From the NCBI GenBank assembly GCA_032871835.1, contig CM065300.1:112527088-112591087 (forward strand): a DNA stretch of 64,000 bases, read 5' to 3'. The DNA is from Dipteronia dyeriana. Taxonomy: Eukaryota; Streptophyta; Magnoliopsida; Sapindales; Sapindaceae. A program made the position numbers and the translations under genes. Of the stretch, positions 34,230 through 45,966 are shown in pieces (the first letter of the stretch is position 1; each line of letters begins with the position of its first letter). The notes beneath the pieces are model-generated. The model was given only the letters and a program-made list of their open reading frames with translations, searched no databases and had not been told where the DNA came from.

Positions 34230-34480
34230 AAGTGTCGACGGAAGCATCTGGTTCCTTTAATACTATTTACTTTTGAAAAGATGTACTGTTTGCTTTTTGA
34301 CTTTGTAAAAAGTTTTCGGCCACTGTCATATACTTGGCTTACTCCCTCGTGTAAAAAACACACAATCCAGAACACCCACTACTCTTCTTGTAATCAACCC
34401 TCATATTCTTTGTAAACAACATTCTCTACTCTCTTTATGTATTGCTATCAGAATCGATAAAAAACTATGAATATTTTCAG
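34230..34480 (+). promoter_or_regulatory. Possible pararetroviral intergenic promoter and tRNA-Met site
   Basis: AT-rich non-coding sequence follows the ORF remnant, with a TATA-like CATATACTTGG near 34328. About 120 bases further on is TTGCTATCAGAATCGATAAA at 34441-34463, close to the TGGTATCAGAGC used as primer site by Caulimoviridae and by copia elements. Two bases of the core differ, so it is either decayed or a chance match. Confidence 0.35.
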
Positions 34481-35869
34481 TAAGTTTTCTTTTATTCTTT
34501 TTATTTCTATTTTAATTTAGTCACAAAAGATTAAGAAATCTAGCCAGATTAACGAAAATAAAAGAAGATTATTAAATTTATAGAATAATGAGATCCTAAT
34601 GCCTCTTGTAAGAGCTTTGAACAAACTATAATTTAAAAGTGTCTAGTAGAGCTTCTGCTTTTATTTAAATCAAAAAATTTATAGTTTTCTTAAAAAAAAA
34701 CTTCTTTGGTGGTCCTAGTGTAAGTCTCGGTGATAGGAATACAAGGACTTAGAGAATTTTTTAAAAACTCTTTTTGAATCACTAAAAGCTATGGAATCTT
34801 GAAAGAACCCTTATAATGTAATCTACTCTTACATGATGGAGGAATTGGGGGCAATGCTCTTAAGGACAATTTCATCTTTTAGAGGCATTTTTGCTTTAAA
34901 TTTTTTTATAGGGTATGTTTGCAATATAAGCTCTCAGATAGGACATTTTTACTATAATCCCAACATTAAGAGGCATTTTAAATATTTTAACAAAACAAAA
35001 CCAATGATGAATGTCACAAGTGTCAAAACTCCCTATATTCAGCTCATTTATGAATTATATGGTTTTTTAAATAATAAAAAAATCAAAATTTAAAGGAGAA
35101 TCCACACGATCTTGACATTCAAACGCTCGCAAAAGCAAAAGCAAGTTGCTCACAAACCATTAAATTATACAAAATCATTCTATGCTTAAGACTAGAGATA
35201 TTATTTCGTCTACACAAGGTCTAATGTTCAAATTCCTTTATGCACGTACATGGTATAAAAGATCATAGTTTTATTGTTTCCTAAAACGGGCTCATTGGAG
35301 GCCCTAGTTTCGAGGTTCGCTGTGCAGGTTAAAGAGATTTCTGAGTTACTAGTAAAAGAAAAAAAAGACTTTCCAACTATCAGCATTTTTTATCCTTTGC
35401 CTTTAAAAGGTCTCTCTGTTGCACAACAAATACAATCAAAAACAAAGAATTTAAAAAAAAAAAAACAAAAAAAATCGAAAACAAAAGCAAAGAACACTGA
35501 ACACACTACAAAAACTAAAAAAAAAAAATTAAAAAAACTATATAAAGGGTATTAATAATATTGAGTGTTCCCGATAAACAATAAAACAGATATATATGAT
35601 CTGTTTGCTTATACAATTCCCACCAAACAACAAAACCCAGAAAAAAGAGAGCGGCCTAGAAATCAGATTAGAACAAAAACATAGCCCCAAGATCTGTTCC
35701 CCAAGTGAACAAACATATCTCAAAATAACGATGAAAAATATGAAATTTTAGTATTTTTCGACGCTATGAAATTTTAGCAAACATCATTACAACACATTCA
35801 TAAAACATCAGGCTTACAGGTCAAAAATTAATCCGTACCAGATACGGGGATCGATTTTCTTCATTATAT
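34481..35869. other. Intergenic sequence 3' of the UBP gene
   Basis: No supported gene. An adenine-rich tract at 35446-35540 creates a lysine-rich chance frame. The UBP gene's 3' untranslated region should occupy the upper end, below 35870. A sequence resembling a tRNA B box (GTTCAAATTCC at 35230) is present without a clear A box. Confidence 0.4.
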
Positions 35870-38800
35870 TCATATCCTGAAGGGTCGGTTTCCAGACATG
35901 GTATGCTCCAACTTTGCCTTCTTTAATTGTGTTTTCTTAGCTGCAATTTCTTGGAAAGGATTTGACCCACCAAAGCTGTGCTTATTTTCCCTTAGCTTCT
36001 TCCTCTTACCGCGGTCGTATTCTTCATCCCTTTAGAAATTAATAGAAGAATAAACTTTTAAAGGAAAATGACAATTACAACTCCATTTGTTTTAAATTTA
36101 CTAATTATAATCCGAAATTTTCTACTCTATTTGTTTACTGAACGCTAAACTGGAAACTACTATTGACCCCTAAATTTAATATCATTTACCAGTCCGATTT
36201 ATTCACAACCTTTGACCACTCAGCATAACTATACACGGCCCAAATAGGTCATTCCCCTAGTTCATCTCTGAAAAAGTAAGAAAATTATGTACCTAAAAAA
36301 AAAAAAAAAAATAACGAAACTCACCACTCATCTGGAACATAACCAATGCTGAAACTCGCAGTACCATTCAATGCTAAACTCTGAGGATGCAATTCAATCC
36401 CATCCCAACGTGCAACTGCAATAATAAGCAAAGGCCAAAGAATATAACATTCAGTTTGCAGAGTCAAACAAAGATTAAACATATTAGCGAAGACCAAACC
36501 TACACGTCACCCAGGTCTATAAGCTGAATTGGAGTTCATATAAAAATTACGTACTCCACAAGTAAATGCTATACGAATTTTATTTTCAAAGAAATATATA
36601 TATATATACAAATTTCGATGCTGCTAATGCATATTATAAAGAGAGATTGTCGTAAAATAAAGTTGATAGAACAAAAGTTCAGCTCTGGCATAGGGGCCTA
36701 GGGGAAAATATGTCTAAACAATAGGTTTTATTGTACAGCTACGGCAGACATGCATGAACAATAAGCCCTGGTTTACAAAAATCATCAAAATTTCAGTGGA
36801 CACAAGATAGCAAAAGTTGTGGGCCAAAGCCAAAGGGTGCAAGACTACAAGGACTAGTCTAAAAAAACAAAATCTATAAATATGATAATTTTTCGGTTAA
36901 GTTTATCATGACATAACCATAGATATTAGCTTATGCATATGAAGCACTAAAATGTGTATGCATTATAAATGATCAACTGGGATACGTGTGCACGTGTACT
37001 CACTGGTTGTCTCTTCCAGGCCTCGGGTAAGCTTGTTCATTCCTTCCTGTAGCACATCTTTTTTGCAATCATTTGAACAACTGGGTTCCACTGTTTCCTG
37101 TCGATTTTCTGTCGCAAGCAAAGCACCATTCTGATATACTCTATCTCTCAGTTCACCATTCTGACATACTCTATCTCTCAGTTCTCCAATTATACCATTC
37201 ATCAAGGAATTACCATTACAATTTTTGACTGTATTACGGGTAACATCTTTAGCTGCTTTTTTCTTGGAATGAGAAGAACTTAAAGAAACTGAACTGGAAT
37301 ATTCACATTTAGATGGCCCGGGATCTGATGAAATATTATCTTTATCCAACAATAGTTCTGCTATGGGATTCTGGGGATCTAATGTGCAGAGTTTACTCTT
37401 TTTGTGTTTCTTCTTCTTGCGCAGGACTATGGAAGCCTTGAAAAATTTTAAGCCAATATAAATGTTTCTTATCTTACACTTACGAAGTTTCTTCTTCAAT
37501 TTCCTTTGGCCTGCGCAATCAGGATCTTTGATATGTACAGACTTATTTGTCATCATCAAGGGAATTGATCGTTCTACCAATTCAGGCCCCATTTTTTTAC
37601 TGTTATCACCAGCCTTCTCACTTGGGGAATTGCCAGAGACATAATTATTAGAATTCTGCAATTGAAACAAAAAACAATTCACTACCAAACATGTATAATT
37701 TATCTATAGTAACCCATGAAATAACCATAAATAAAATCACCTGAATGTTTTCACAGCTAGGCTGAATTGGTGATTTCATGGAATGCATGCTCTCTGACAT
37801 TTTATCACTAGATTCCCCAGAAGTAGTTATGGAAACTCCCTCCAGTGTCTTATCACCAATATCTCGGGGCAGAGCAACACTCGATGCTCCATTTGAAACA
37901 GGATTAATCTGGATGCATAAATTGATTTACAGATTAGATATAAGGTTAAATTCTTCACGATTGGAGAAATAGATGGACAACGGTCCCCCTGAGAATGAAA
38001 CATCCAGTTACCTTCTGTGAGATAACTTTTGTAACAACCTTATTAGTAGAAGAGTTTTGGGAACCATTGCAGTGGGACAATATGGGAAGTGAGACTTCCG
38101 AATTATCCTTAGAACTTCCAATCCCGTTGGATTGGCTGATGCTGGCAGCGGTAGTAGCGGTATTTCCAATATTGAGAATGTCACCTTTGCTGTTCATCGA
38201 TGGAGCTGATGGCCTTAATCTTTCTCCTTGATCTGGGTTCAGAACAGAAAGAGTTTCTGATTGGACTTTTAGTACAGGTGTACTTGACGATGGTCCTATG
38301 AGAGGGTCTTTCTTTGAGACAGAGCACTCTAGTAAGATCCGCTCATTTGTTGGCAGAGAGGATGCTTCCTTCACAGGAGTCTCCTTCGACAACCCAGAAT
38401 TTACAGCACCATTTAGTCTTTTCTCAGTCGGGCAACTTTGTGGGTGTCCCTTTGATTGTTGGCTCAAAAAGGAAGATGTTTTGTTCCCAATAACATTTGC
38501 CTTCAAGTTTTCTTTGTGAACAACATCAATGGGTTTTATTGGCGCAATATTTTTTCTATCACGGACATAAAACAACATGTAAGCCTTCTGTTCCAGAACA
38601 GACCTCTCATTTACTTGGACAACCTGTTACATGAAATCAAGGAAGCCAATTAGAAATTTCATTCCCCAAAAGCAATAATAAGGGATCCCACATTTAATAA
38701 GAGGTTTTATACAGTTTTTGCCTGTTTAAAAAGATCTTATTCATTTCATTAGGGAGTCATCAACACCTAAAAGGCTAAAATGAACAGAAATTAAAAGACA

Positions 38801-41800
38801 ACAACCCATCATTGATATTGTACATAAACTTCAAGTGTCCCTCAATTTTAGTGCCAATATTTATCAAAGATAGTCTGGTATCCTCAACTCTCTGTGATAA
38901 CATTGCCTGTGTTTCATACTCTATGAGCTATAGGAATAAGCAAAAAGTAGCATTACAACAAATCATAGGGGATGTGGTATTACATCCACAGCATAAGTAA
39001 CAGTCCCAGTCTTCAAAACTTTTCAAAGTGCATTTAACTATAATCAAGAACGAGACCTTGAAGGGGAAGGGAGGGGGCATTCTAATCAAAACAGAATGAC
39101 ACTCAGAATAACAAAACCCTACCAGCATTCCAAGAAACATAAATGAAAGAGGAAGGTGTTGCCAGTACCCGATTGTCATCAAGGGAGTACCACATGCCAC
39201 TTGATGTACGAACAAAACAGTAATAGTGGCCAGAATGGGTGCTCCAACCATGATGAACCAGAACACCATAAAGAGTATACTTCAAATCTCCTTCCTACAA
39301 GCACCAAAAATAGGGGAAAATCAACAACTAAAGAGAATAATATGAACACGTGATGTGAAAATTATTTTCCATATACCAAGTATTAAAGTGGAAACAACAG
39401 AATGCAGTGTATGAATCATGCACTCGAAATTCCAGCTTACAAGAGTGACATTTGGGTGATCTGTGAAGCATGATTCACACATGAAGGACTAATGTCTCCT
39501 TACATATCACCACAGAGTTTCTACTGGAATGGGTCCAGCTACAAAATAATATAACTAGTTAAAGAAGTTTTTTCAACTGGAACATAGTTTCAAGTTGGCC
39601 ATCAAAAATAACAAGACTGGCATCATGCCATGAAGCACACATAATTCCATCAACTAGGTACGAAGTCACAAAATAGCAAGCACCAGAATAAGCATTAAAA
39701 CCGACTTTAGATATACATTCCAGTCTGACCACTAATCATGACCATATATAAGAATTTTATTTTACATAAGGGATGTGTGAGATACGTCTGCGATGAATTC
39801 TTCTATAAACTAAAACACTTTCTTTTTCCATTAGCTACCAGCTTCGCATAATGTTTTCAACTAATTCTTCTCTCCATAACTAAATGTTTCATTATTTTTC
39901 TGCGGTTGGTTGTAATTTTCAATTTCTATACTATTCTCCAGATGCCTATAACATGATTTTCCATTGACAAGGTGTAAATCAGAGAAGATGCAAGAACATG
40001 AAGACCATAAACCAAAAGATAAATAATAATAAGTCATAGGACTCAGATGCCATAACATCCTAAATCGTCATTGAATTAAAAACCTTCAATTTGAAAATAT
40101 TATAATTATAGATAACAAAGTAAAAAATGTTACTCACATAGGAACCAGAGACAAAAGGTTTCATGTCTAATGTAGCACCAAACTGAACTTTCTTGTCTAT
40201 CTTTTGTCCAGGATCATGTGCACGGAACCGCTTTAGATGGACAGTAAGCACATAAGGTGCCTTGTGAACTGTCAGCTGCTTGAGAGCCCTAACTTTCTGC
40301 TTGCATCGTTGGCACTGGTACTGCTTCTCCCCTCCATCTAACATTTCCGCAGCAGTGAAGTTTGTAAGGGCCTTATACACAGACTCCGCCTTAATTATTT
40401 CAAGACTTAAATCTAAAAAGGGATCAAATTTGTTGGAGCAGTAAGAGCATTGCATGCATTTGACCTGCAAAAGTAACGAGAAACCATTCAGAATATGATA
40501 GGAGCATCAAGTATTGAGATATTATATAGCAATTTAAACACAAATCCTACAACTTCTCCCAACTCCTCACCAACAATTGTAAAATTAACAGCATCAGGAT
40601 TTTGTACTCTTAAACCTTTCCTGTCACTCCTCATTGCCAATTTGTCACTCAATAAGAACACCACTGATAAGCAAGAGAAAAAAAAAATTACCTGACTTCG
40701 TAAACGACCACCAAAGATCTTGTGTACCAAACTCTTCTCATAAGCACCAGGTGATTCACTTGGCACTCCTGAAGGTAAGCAACATTTATGCATTGATTCA
40801 AGCAAGTTCACCATGTACTCGTGAGCATCCTCTTGTCTAGAAATTCTGAAGTTTCGAGATATGCCTAATTATTAGTCAAGGATTGCAGATCCTGGGATGT
40901 GCAAAATAACAAAAAAAAAAACTAAAGACTCGCTCTTGTTGTAAAAATGGATCAATCATTGATCTTGAGCCTAGAAGACTGTAGCCTCCTGGGATATGCT
41001 TTATGAGAGCCAATTAAAATATTTTTGCCCAATATTTGAGTCGCTAGAAATGAGCATTTAACCTCATTATAAAACAACAAACTTTCTCATTAGCATCACC
41101 ATCGAACAGATGCAAGAAAATCATTTGTGGTTGACTAAAGCTGTAATAAAAAAAAATCATGTACATTTACGATTCAACATTGATCTCCTCTTTAATCATA
41201 GGGGATTAGGAAAATATTCAACATATTTGGCTAAAAAAACAGCAAAAGATAAGGCCATTTTCTACAAGACATCCCCGAAAAAAAAAAAACCACAAAGCAC
41301 AAGTAAGGATACATCGCAAGTTTAAGACAAGATCCTTTGGTGCTACTATTCTCCCAGTCGCTTGTAGAGCACGGCTAACATGTTTCTGGATGGCACATAA
41401 GGCGCAGAACCCAGCGATATGGCCTTCATAAATCAATGGATGACAATTAGAGACGAGACATAACAATAACATTTACAATGCATGGCAAAGAAATATAAAC
41501 ACAATCAAATTAATTTACACAAACCAAGTACTCCAGAAAACCGAAGCAGAAAACCTAAAAAGTTATGATACACGCTCACCAAATAAATAAAGGAAAAAGA
41601 AAAAAACTCAAGAAATAGAAACATTAAAACCAAGGATTCTGCTACTGTAGAGAACCTGTATGGTTGGTTAGATAGCTCACCTTTAAAAAATTTCAATTTT
41701 ATTTTAAAAAATTGTCTTCCTTGAATCCTTGGACTTCAATTTGATAGAAACCTTACTTGACCTATGTAGTGGCATGACCCTAAAAACAAATAGATCCTTT

Positions 41801-44800
41801 CCTATTATAAATGGCTGGCAAATGAATGTGCTTTATTCAAGTTCATTGCTTTCCAAGATACCCTCTTTTTGCACTAGGAGGGAGAAATTGTCATAAATTA
41901 TGTTATTTTAAAAATAAATGTCACGCATACTTATAAAGAAATTCGTACGGGCACAAAAAGTTATCGCAAAAAGTATAAAGACTCTATTTTAAACATTTTA
42001 CATAAGAACATAGCAACAAAAATATTCACTGAGATCCTTACAAAACTTGCACCCAGTAAATTGTATAGTACTTATGGATCATCCTATTTGAATTAGGAGA
42101 ATGGATCTGACACAACCTCAAAACCTCCGGTGAAAGTTTAACCTTTCCAACATCCTCTCAACCTCATATTAGCCTAATTACTTGTCTCCATTAACTATAA
42201 TCTTAGATACTGGTGACGTTTTATAAACCATCAAACCTCCCAAATGATCATCCCACTCTCTAAAGAATAGTCTCAACAAGGAAGACACTAACCATCAATA
42301 AGAACTCTAAATAAACGCCAGATAATATGACATATGCCAATACATATACATGCAAAAAGTGGCGTGCCTACATAATTTAACTATGTTTCGTAGGAAGAAG
42401 AGAAGAAGATTGAGCAGTTTAGAAGGAGGAAGCTACTCACATGAATTTTGATGCTTGCCACTCTGTAAATATGCTGCTAAAGGCTCTGTATATGTCAGAC
42501 ACTGCAGTACTGAATTCAGAAAACAAGTGTTTCCAAGATTTTCCAAACCAGCACCCTGGAAATCAAATAAAGCCGTCCTCATAGTCAACTTATGTATAAG
42601 CTCAGCCCAACTCAAAATTCCCAAAGCTATAAGCCTATAAGTCTATAAAACCCTGAGGAAATTATACTTTGGCAGGGCAACTGTGACCAAGGGGTCGTTT
42701 TTTTTTTGTTTGATTACTGAACAGTCGTGAATTTTTTTAATGACTGAATATGGACCTGAAATCTAAACCTGAATGGCTTTTTTTTTTCTCACATCTGAAT
42801 GTATTGTCAACACGTTTGTTTTTTAAAAGTAAAATTGTTTGAATATAAGTAATTTTACATTTATACCTATGTTAAACAATTATACATATAATATGGAATA
42901 AAAACAATCCAAAAATAATAATTATATATAAATACATATGATCATGATCTTCATCTTTGATTACAAACGAACTTCATTATTCTAAGAAAATAAAATGTTT
43001 TTTTTTTTTTAAAAAGACATCAGGAAAACTCGCACAAAACACTTTAATTAATATATATAAATACATCACCATAATATTATAATAAAGTATTGATATTAAA
43101 TATCAATATGAATAGAGATTAGGGTTCTTTTTTATCTAGGTTCTGTTTTATTTTTAAAACTAGTTAAAATAAGCAATATATTAAAATAAATATTTCTATA
43201 CCATATGTAATTTTGATGAAATTGGAAATATATTATATATGGAGGGATAGTATCGGAAAAAAAGATTTTAGATTGCATTTAATGCTATTCATTGATTTGC
43301 AATTAAGTTTAAAGTCAAGATTTATTACTTTTTATTTTAAGTTGTTTTTTAGGATTTTTAAGTTGTTTGATCACTTAAAAAAACAAACAAAACAACTTAA
43401 TAATTATGATTCAGACCTATTAAGTTTTAAGTGGAAAAAACAAACGACCCCCAAATAATTGGAAAGCTCCAACTAAAATAGTATTTTTTTTAAAGGATCT
43501 AAATACTGATTTAAGACCATCACCAGTTCACTGTTCACCTAATAACTTTGAGCCAAAATCAAATTTCAGCAAAGCTGAACAAAAATAAAATGGAACATCA
43601 ATAAGCACTTAAAGCCAACAAACACATTCCATTTGATAGCTGACGGATTTATAATGAAAATGACATTACTGCTAAACTGGAGAAAATTTTTGTACACCCA
43701 TATATAAATAAATCGTATAGGATTCATTCATTAGAATTAAGATCCACATCCAATAAACTTCACTAAAAGCTCAATGCAAATAATAGATGACAATTAGCGT
43801 GTAGACGAACTAGCCAGCATATGAATTTCAAAAATAAATCCAACACACAAAGTTGTTAGTCGATGACATCAAGCACATATAATTCTAATCTTAATATAAA
43901 TATATATATAAATATGTGTATATTTACATTCAGTTCTGAAGAAATATAAAACTCACACACCATTCTTATCTCTCCAAAAAGCGCAAAATTCACTAAAAGA
44001 GGGCAAAGAGAGAATAAAGAACATATTTTTACAATTCGTGCCAGCTCAGGTAATCCAAATTACTAGCTATTCTATTCAATAGGGGTGGGCAAAAAACCAA
44101 TGAACCGAACCGAACCGAACCAGTGGATCAAACCGGTCCAATTGGTTTTTTACCGGTTTTAATTGGGTGATCGGTTCGGTTCGGTTTTTAAAAAAACCGG
44201 TTGGATCGGTTTTCGTCCGGTTTAGTTCTAAAAACCGTATAACCGAACCGGTACCCGACTATAAATTTAAAAAAAAAAACTAATTCTAACTTCCACTCTT
44301 CAATTATTAGGTATATTTTATTAGATTTTAAAATGTAATTTGACTTTGATTGGTATTACCTATTGTATTAGCTATCAATAAAAAATTTGACTGACATGTA
44401 TTTTGAAATGTGTTTGCTGTTTTGTATTGGATTTTACAGTTTTTTAATATGTTTTTATTGTAATGTAAATAAATATGGTTCAATAGGTTCAAAAAAATAA
44501 ACTAAATATGTAATAAATGAAATTTAAAATTTTGGTACATCAGGCCCAAACCCAAAAAAACCCGAACTGAACCAGTCCAATTCGGTTGGTTTTTTATCGG
44601 TTGGCAAATGTCAATTTGATTGGTGGATTTTATCGGTTCTATGAAAAATCGAACCAGTCCAATCAACGCTCACCCCTGCTATTCAAAACAACATAATAAA
44701 AAACCCTCCAATAAAAACACTTAACCAGACTGAAAAGAATAAAAAACAAAATATATCAAATTGATTTTTTTTGCAAACACACTAAATATCATGAAAATAC

Positions 44801-45145
44801 AAAGAAATAGCAAAAGCCACCAAGTAAACTCACAATTCTACGAAATGTGATTCCAAAACTGAGTTCAGGGTCCAACCCACTGTCCCAAAGCTCCGACCCG
44901 TCAGGTTTCTTCCCCGACTGACCTGTGCTCGACCCGGTTCTCGCAGGATCCGAAGTGCCAGGGTTTAGTGTCTCAAGCTTGAAATCTCGAGCACCGCCAC
45001 CGCCGCCACTACTAAGCCCGAAAAGGGGTTTTCTAGCAGGGTGGAACTCGATCCTTCTCTGAAACGACGAAAACGAACCGACCACAGAATCAGAATACCC
45101 TCCTCCGCCAGCTTCGATTTTTACTTGAGTCATCAAATTCTCCAT
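35870..45145 (-). CDS. UBP23: Ubiquitin-specific protease, UBP23 type (11 coding exons)
   Basis: A deubiquitinase (peptidase C19) that would cleave ubiquitin from conjugates. Exons on the minus strand: 45145-44834, 42555-42441, 41423-41313, 40864-40692, 40464-40138, 39294-39169, 38623-38012, 37908-37741, 37655-37004, 36415-36325, 36029-35870. All introns are GT-AG, phases agree, and the sum is 2847 bases or 948 residues. The Cys box [12 protein letters not shown] gives catalytic Cys115. QEDAHEY is in exon 4, CMQC and CQRC zinc-ligand pairs are in exon 5, and the His box [14 protein letters not shown] (His369) with SLDDN is in exon 6. The C-terminal half is Ser/Lys-rich with basic tracts such as KKKKHKKSK, consistent with a nuclear protein. 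The closing segment [20 protein letters not shown], then FGGSNPFQE, resembles Arabidopsis UBP23 as I remember it. The start codon has AAAAAGATATGG context. The gene appears intact; the two transposons in intron 1 leave the exons unbroken. Confidence 0.93.
37126..37185 (-). repeat. 30-bp in-frame tandem duplication in UBP exon 9
   Basis: CCATTCTGATATACTCTATC... and CCATTCTGACATACTCTATC... are two adjacent 30-base units that differ at two positions or so. In the protein they give [10 protein letters not shown] followed by [10 protein letters not shown]. The frame is kept. It lies in the poorly conserved Ser/Lys-rich C-terminal half. Confidence 0.9.
42691..43450. mobile_element. Small inverted-repeat transposon (MITE-like) in UBP intron 1
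   Basis: The left end GGGGTCGTTT (42691) and right end AAACGACCCC (to about 43452) are inverted repeats that extend imperfectly into the T/A-rich subterminal GTTTG/CAAAC. CCAA occurs directly outside both ends. The interior is AT-rich without a transposase. The exact superfamily cannot be fixed; the GGGGTCGTTTG end recalls short non-autonomous plant DNA transposons. Confidence 0.6.
44080..44678. mobile_element. hAT-like non-autonomous transposon in UBP intron 1
   Basis: The ends TAGGGGTGGGC and GCTCACCCCTG are an 11-base imperfect inverted repeat of the CAGGGGTG type. They are flanked by an exact 8-base duplication CTATTCAA at 44072-44079 and 44679-44686, the duplication length made by hAT transposases. 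Subterminal sequence is packed with CCGAACCG/CGGTTCGG motifs in both orientations. There is no coding capacity in about 600 bases. It lies well inside intron 1, away from splice sites. Confidence 0.88.
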
Positions 45146-45420
45146 ATCTTTTTCGCCAAAATTTCTCCTTTGAAAAACAAGAAATCGATCAAAATGATTC
45201 GGTTTTGGGGAATTACAATTGAAAAATCAATGAAACCCAGCTGGGTATGTGTGTGTGGTGGTTGTTAAAAGCAGAGCGCTATTTCGGCTTCTGCGAAAGA
45301 GAAGGACAAAGACGAGTGAGAAAACACACTATTAAACCCTACTCAGACCCATTTCTGTCTTTTTCACTTTTCTTTGACCTTTTATTTGTTTGACTACGGT
45401 GGGGGCGCGATACACTGGAT
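45146..45420 (-). promoter_or_regulatory. 5' UTR and proximal promoter of the UBP gene
   Basis: The minus strand immediately upstream of the start codon is AT/pyrimidine-rich, with a CACACACACATACCC stretch at 45244-45264 and a CTTTGTCCTTCTCTTTC tract near 45300. These are typical of a plant leader. No strong TATA box stands out; AATAAAAGG near 45390 is a weak candidate. Confidence 0.45.
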
Positions 45421-45957
45421 TGTTGGGCGTGCGATACATTGGAATTTGGATGTTTTTTACTAATTTAATTATCAGTCTTATTTGGTCGGCTGAAAACAAT
45501 TTTGTTTTACTTCAAAAAAAAAAACTATTTTTTCTTAATAAAAAATAAATTTAGACATGACAAAAGCCGTTTTGTAAGTGAAATTTTGGTTGTGAAAAGA
45601 AATTTATAAAAACCCAAATATGCTTTGAAATGTTTCTAAAACAAATAAAGTTCCAACTTGGATATCGTTTCACAGGATCGAAGTTTAAAGCGATCAAATT
45701 TAGTTTTAAAACTAAGAATACTTAAAAAGTAAAAACTAAATGATATGTTCTTGGGTTCTGAATTAAAACTAGAATGCAATCTACAATTAAACTACACTAA
45801 ATGCAACTAAGTTAGTAGGCAAGTTTGTGAATGTATGATAATAGGATTAAGGAGTCGATGGATCCAACAAGCAATTGATGGGCAAATCAAGAACTCTCAT
45901 GAATATACATCAATCTATTTCAACCAACCTAGAATGTATAGGATTGATTGTATATCC
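45421..45957. other. Degenerate repeat, possibly an old Athila-type LTR
   Basis: The order of features near 45660-45900 (TATCGTTTCACAGGATCGAA, then AATTAAAACTAGAATGCAA) is faintly like the start of the Athila-like LTRs at 21650-21850. The resemblance continues after the transposon at 45967-46925. No gene is seen. Confidence 0.3.
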
Positions 45958-45966
45958 CATATGAGT

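Noticed and set aside
35100..35300. tRNA-derived SINE, suggested by a B-box-like GTTCAAATTCC followed by an A-rich tract
   Set aside because: No acceptable A box at the right distance and no target duplication could be found.
35274..35555. 93-codon + strand frame rich in lysine
   Set aside because: The lysines come from an adenine-rich tract at 35446-35540; the first half has no recognisable domain. Probably a chance frame, possibly the tail of a retroposed sequence.
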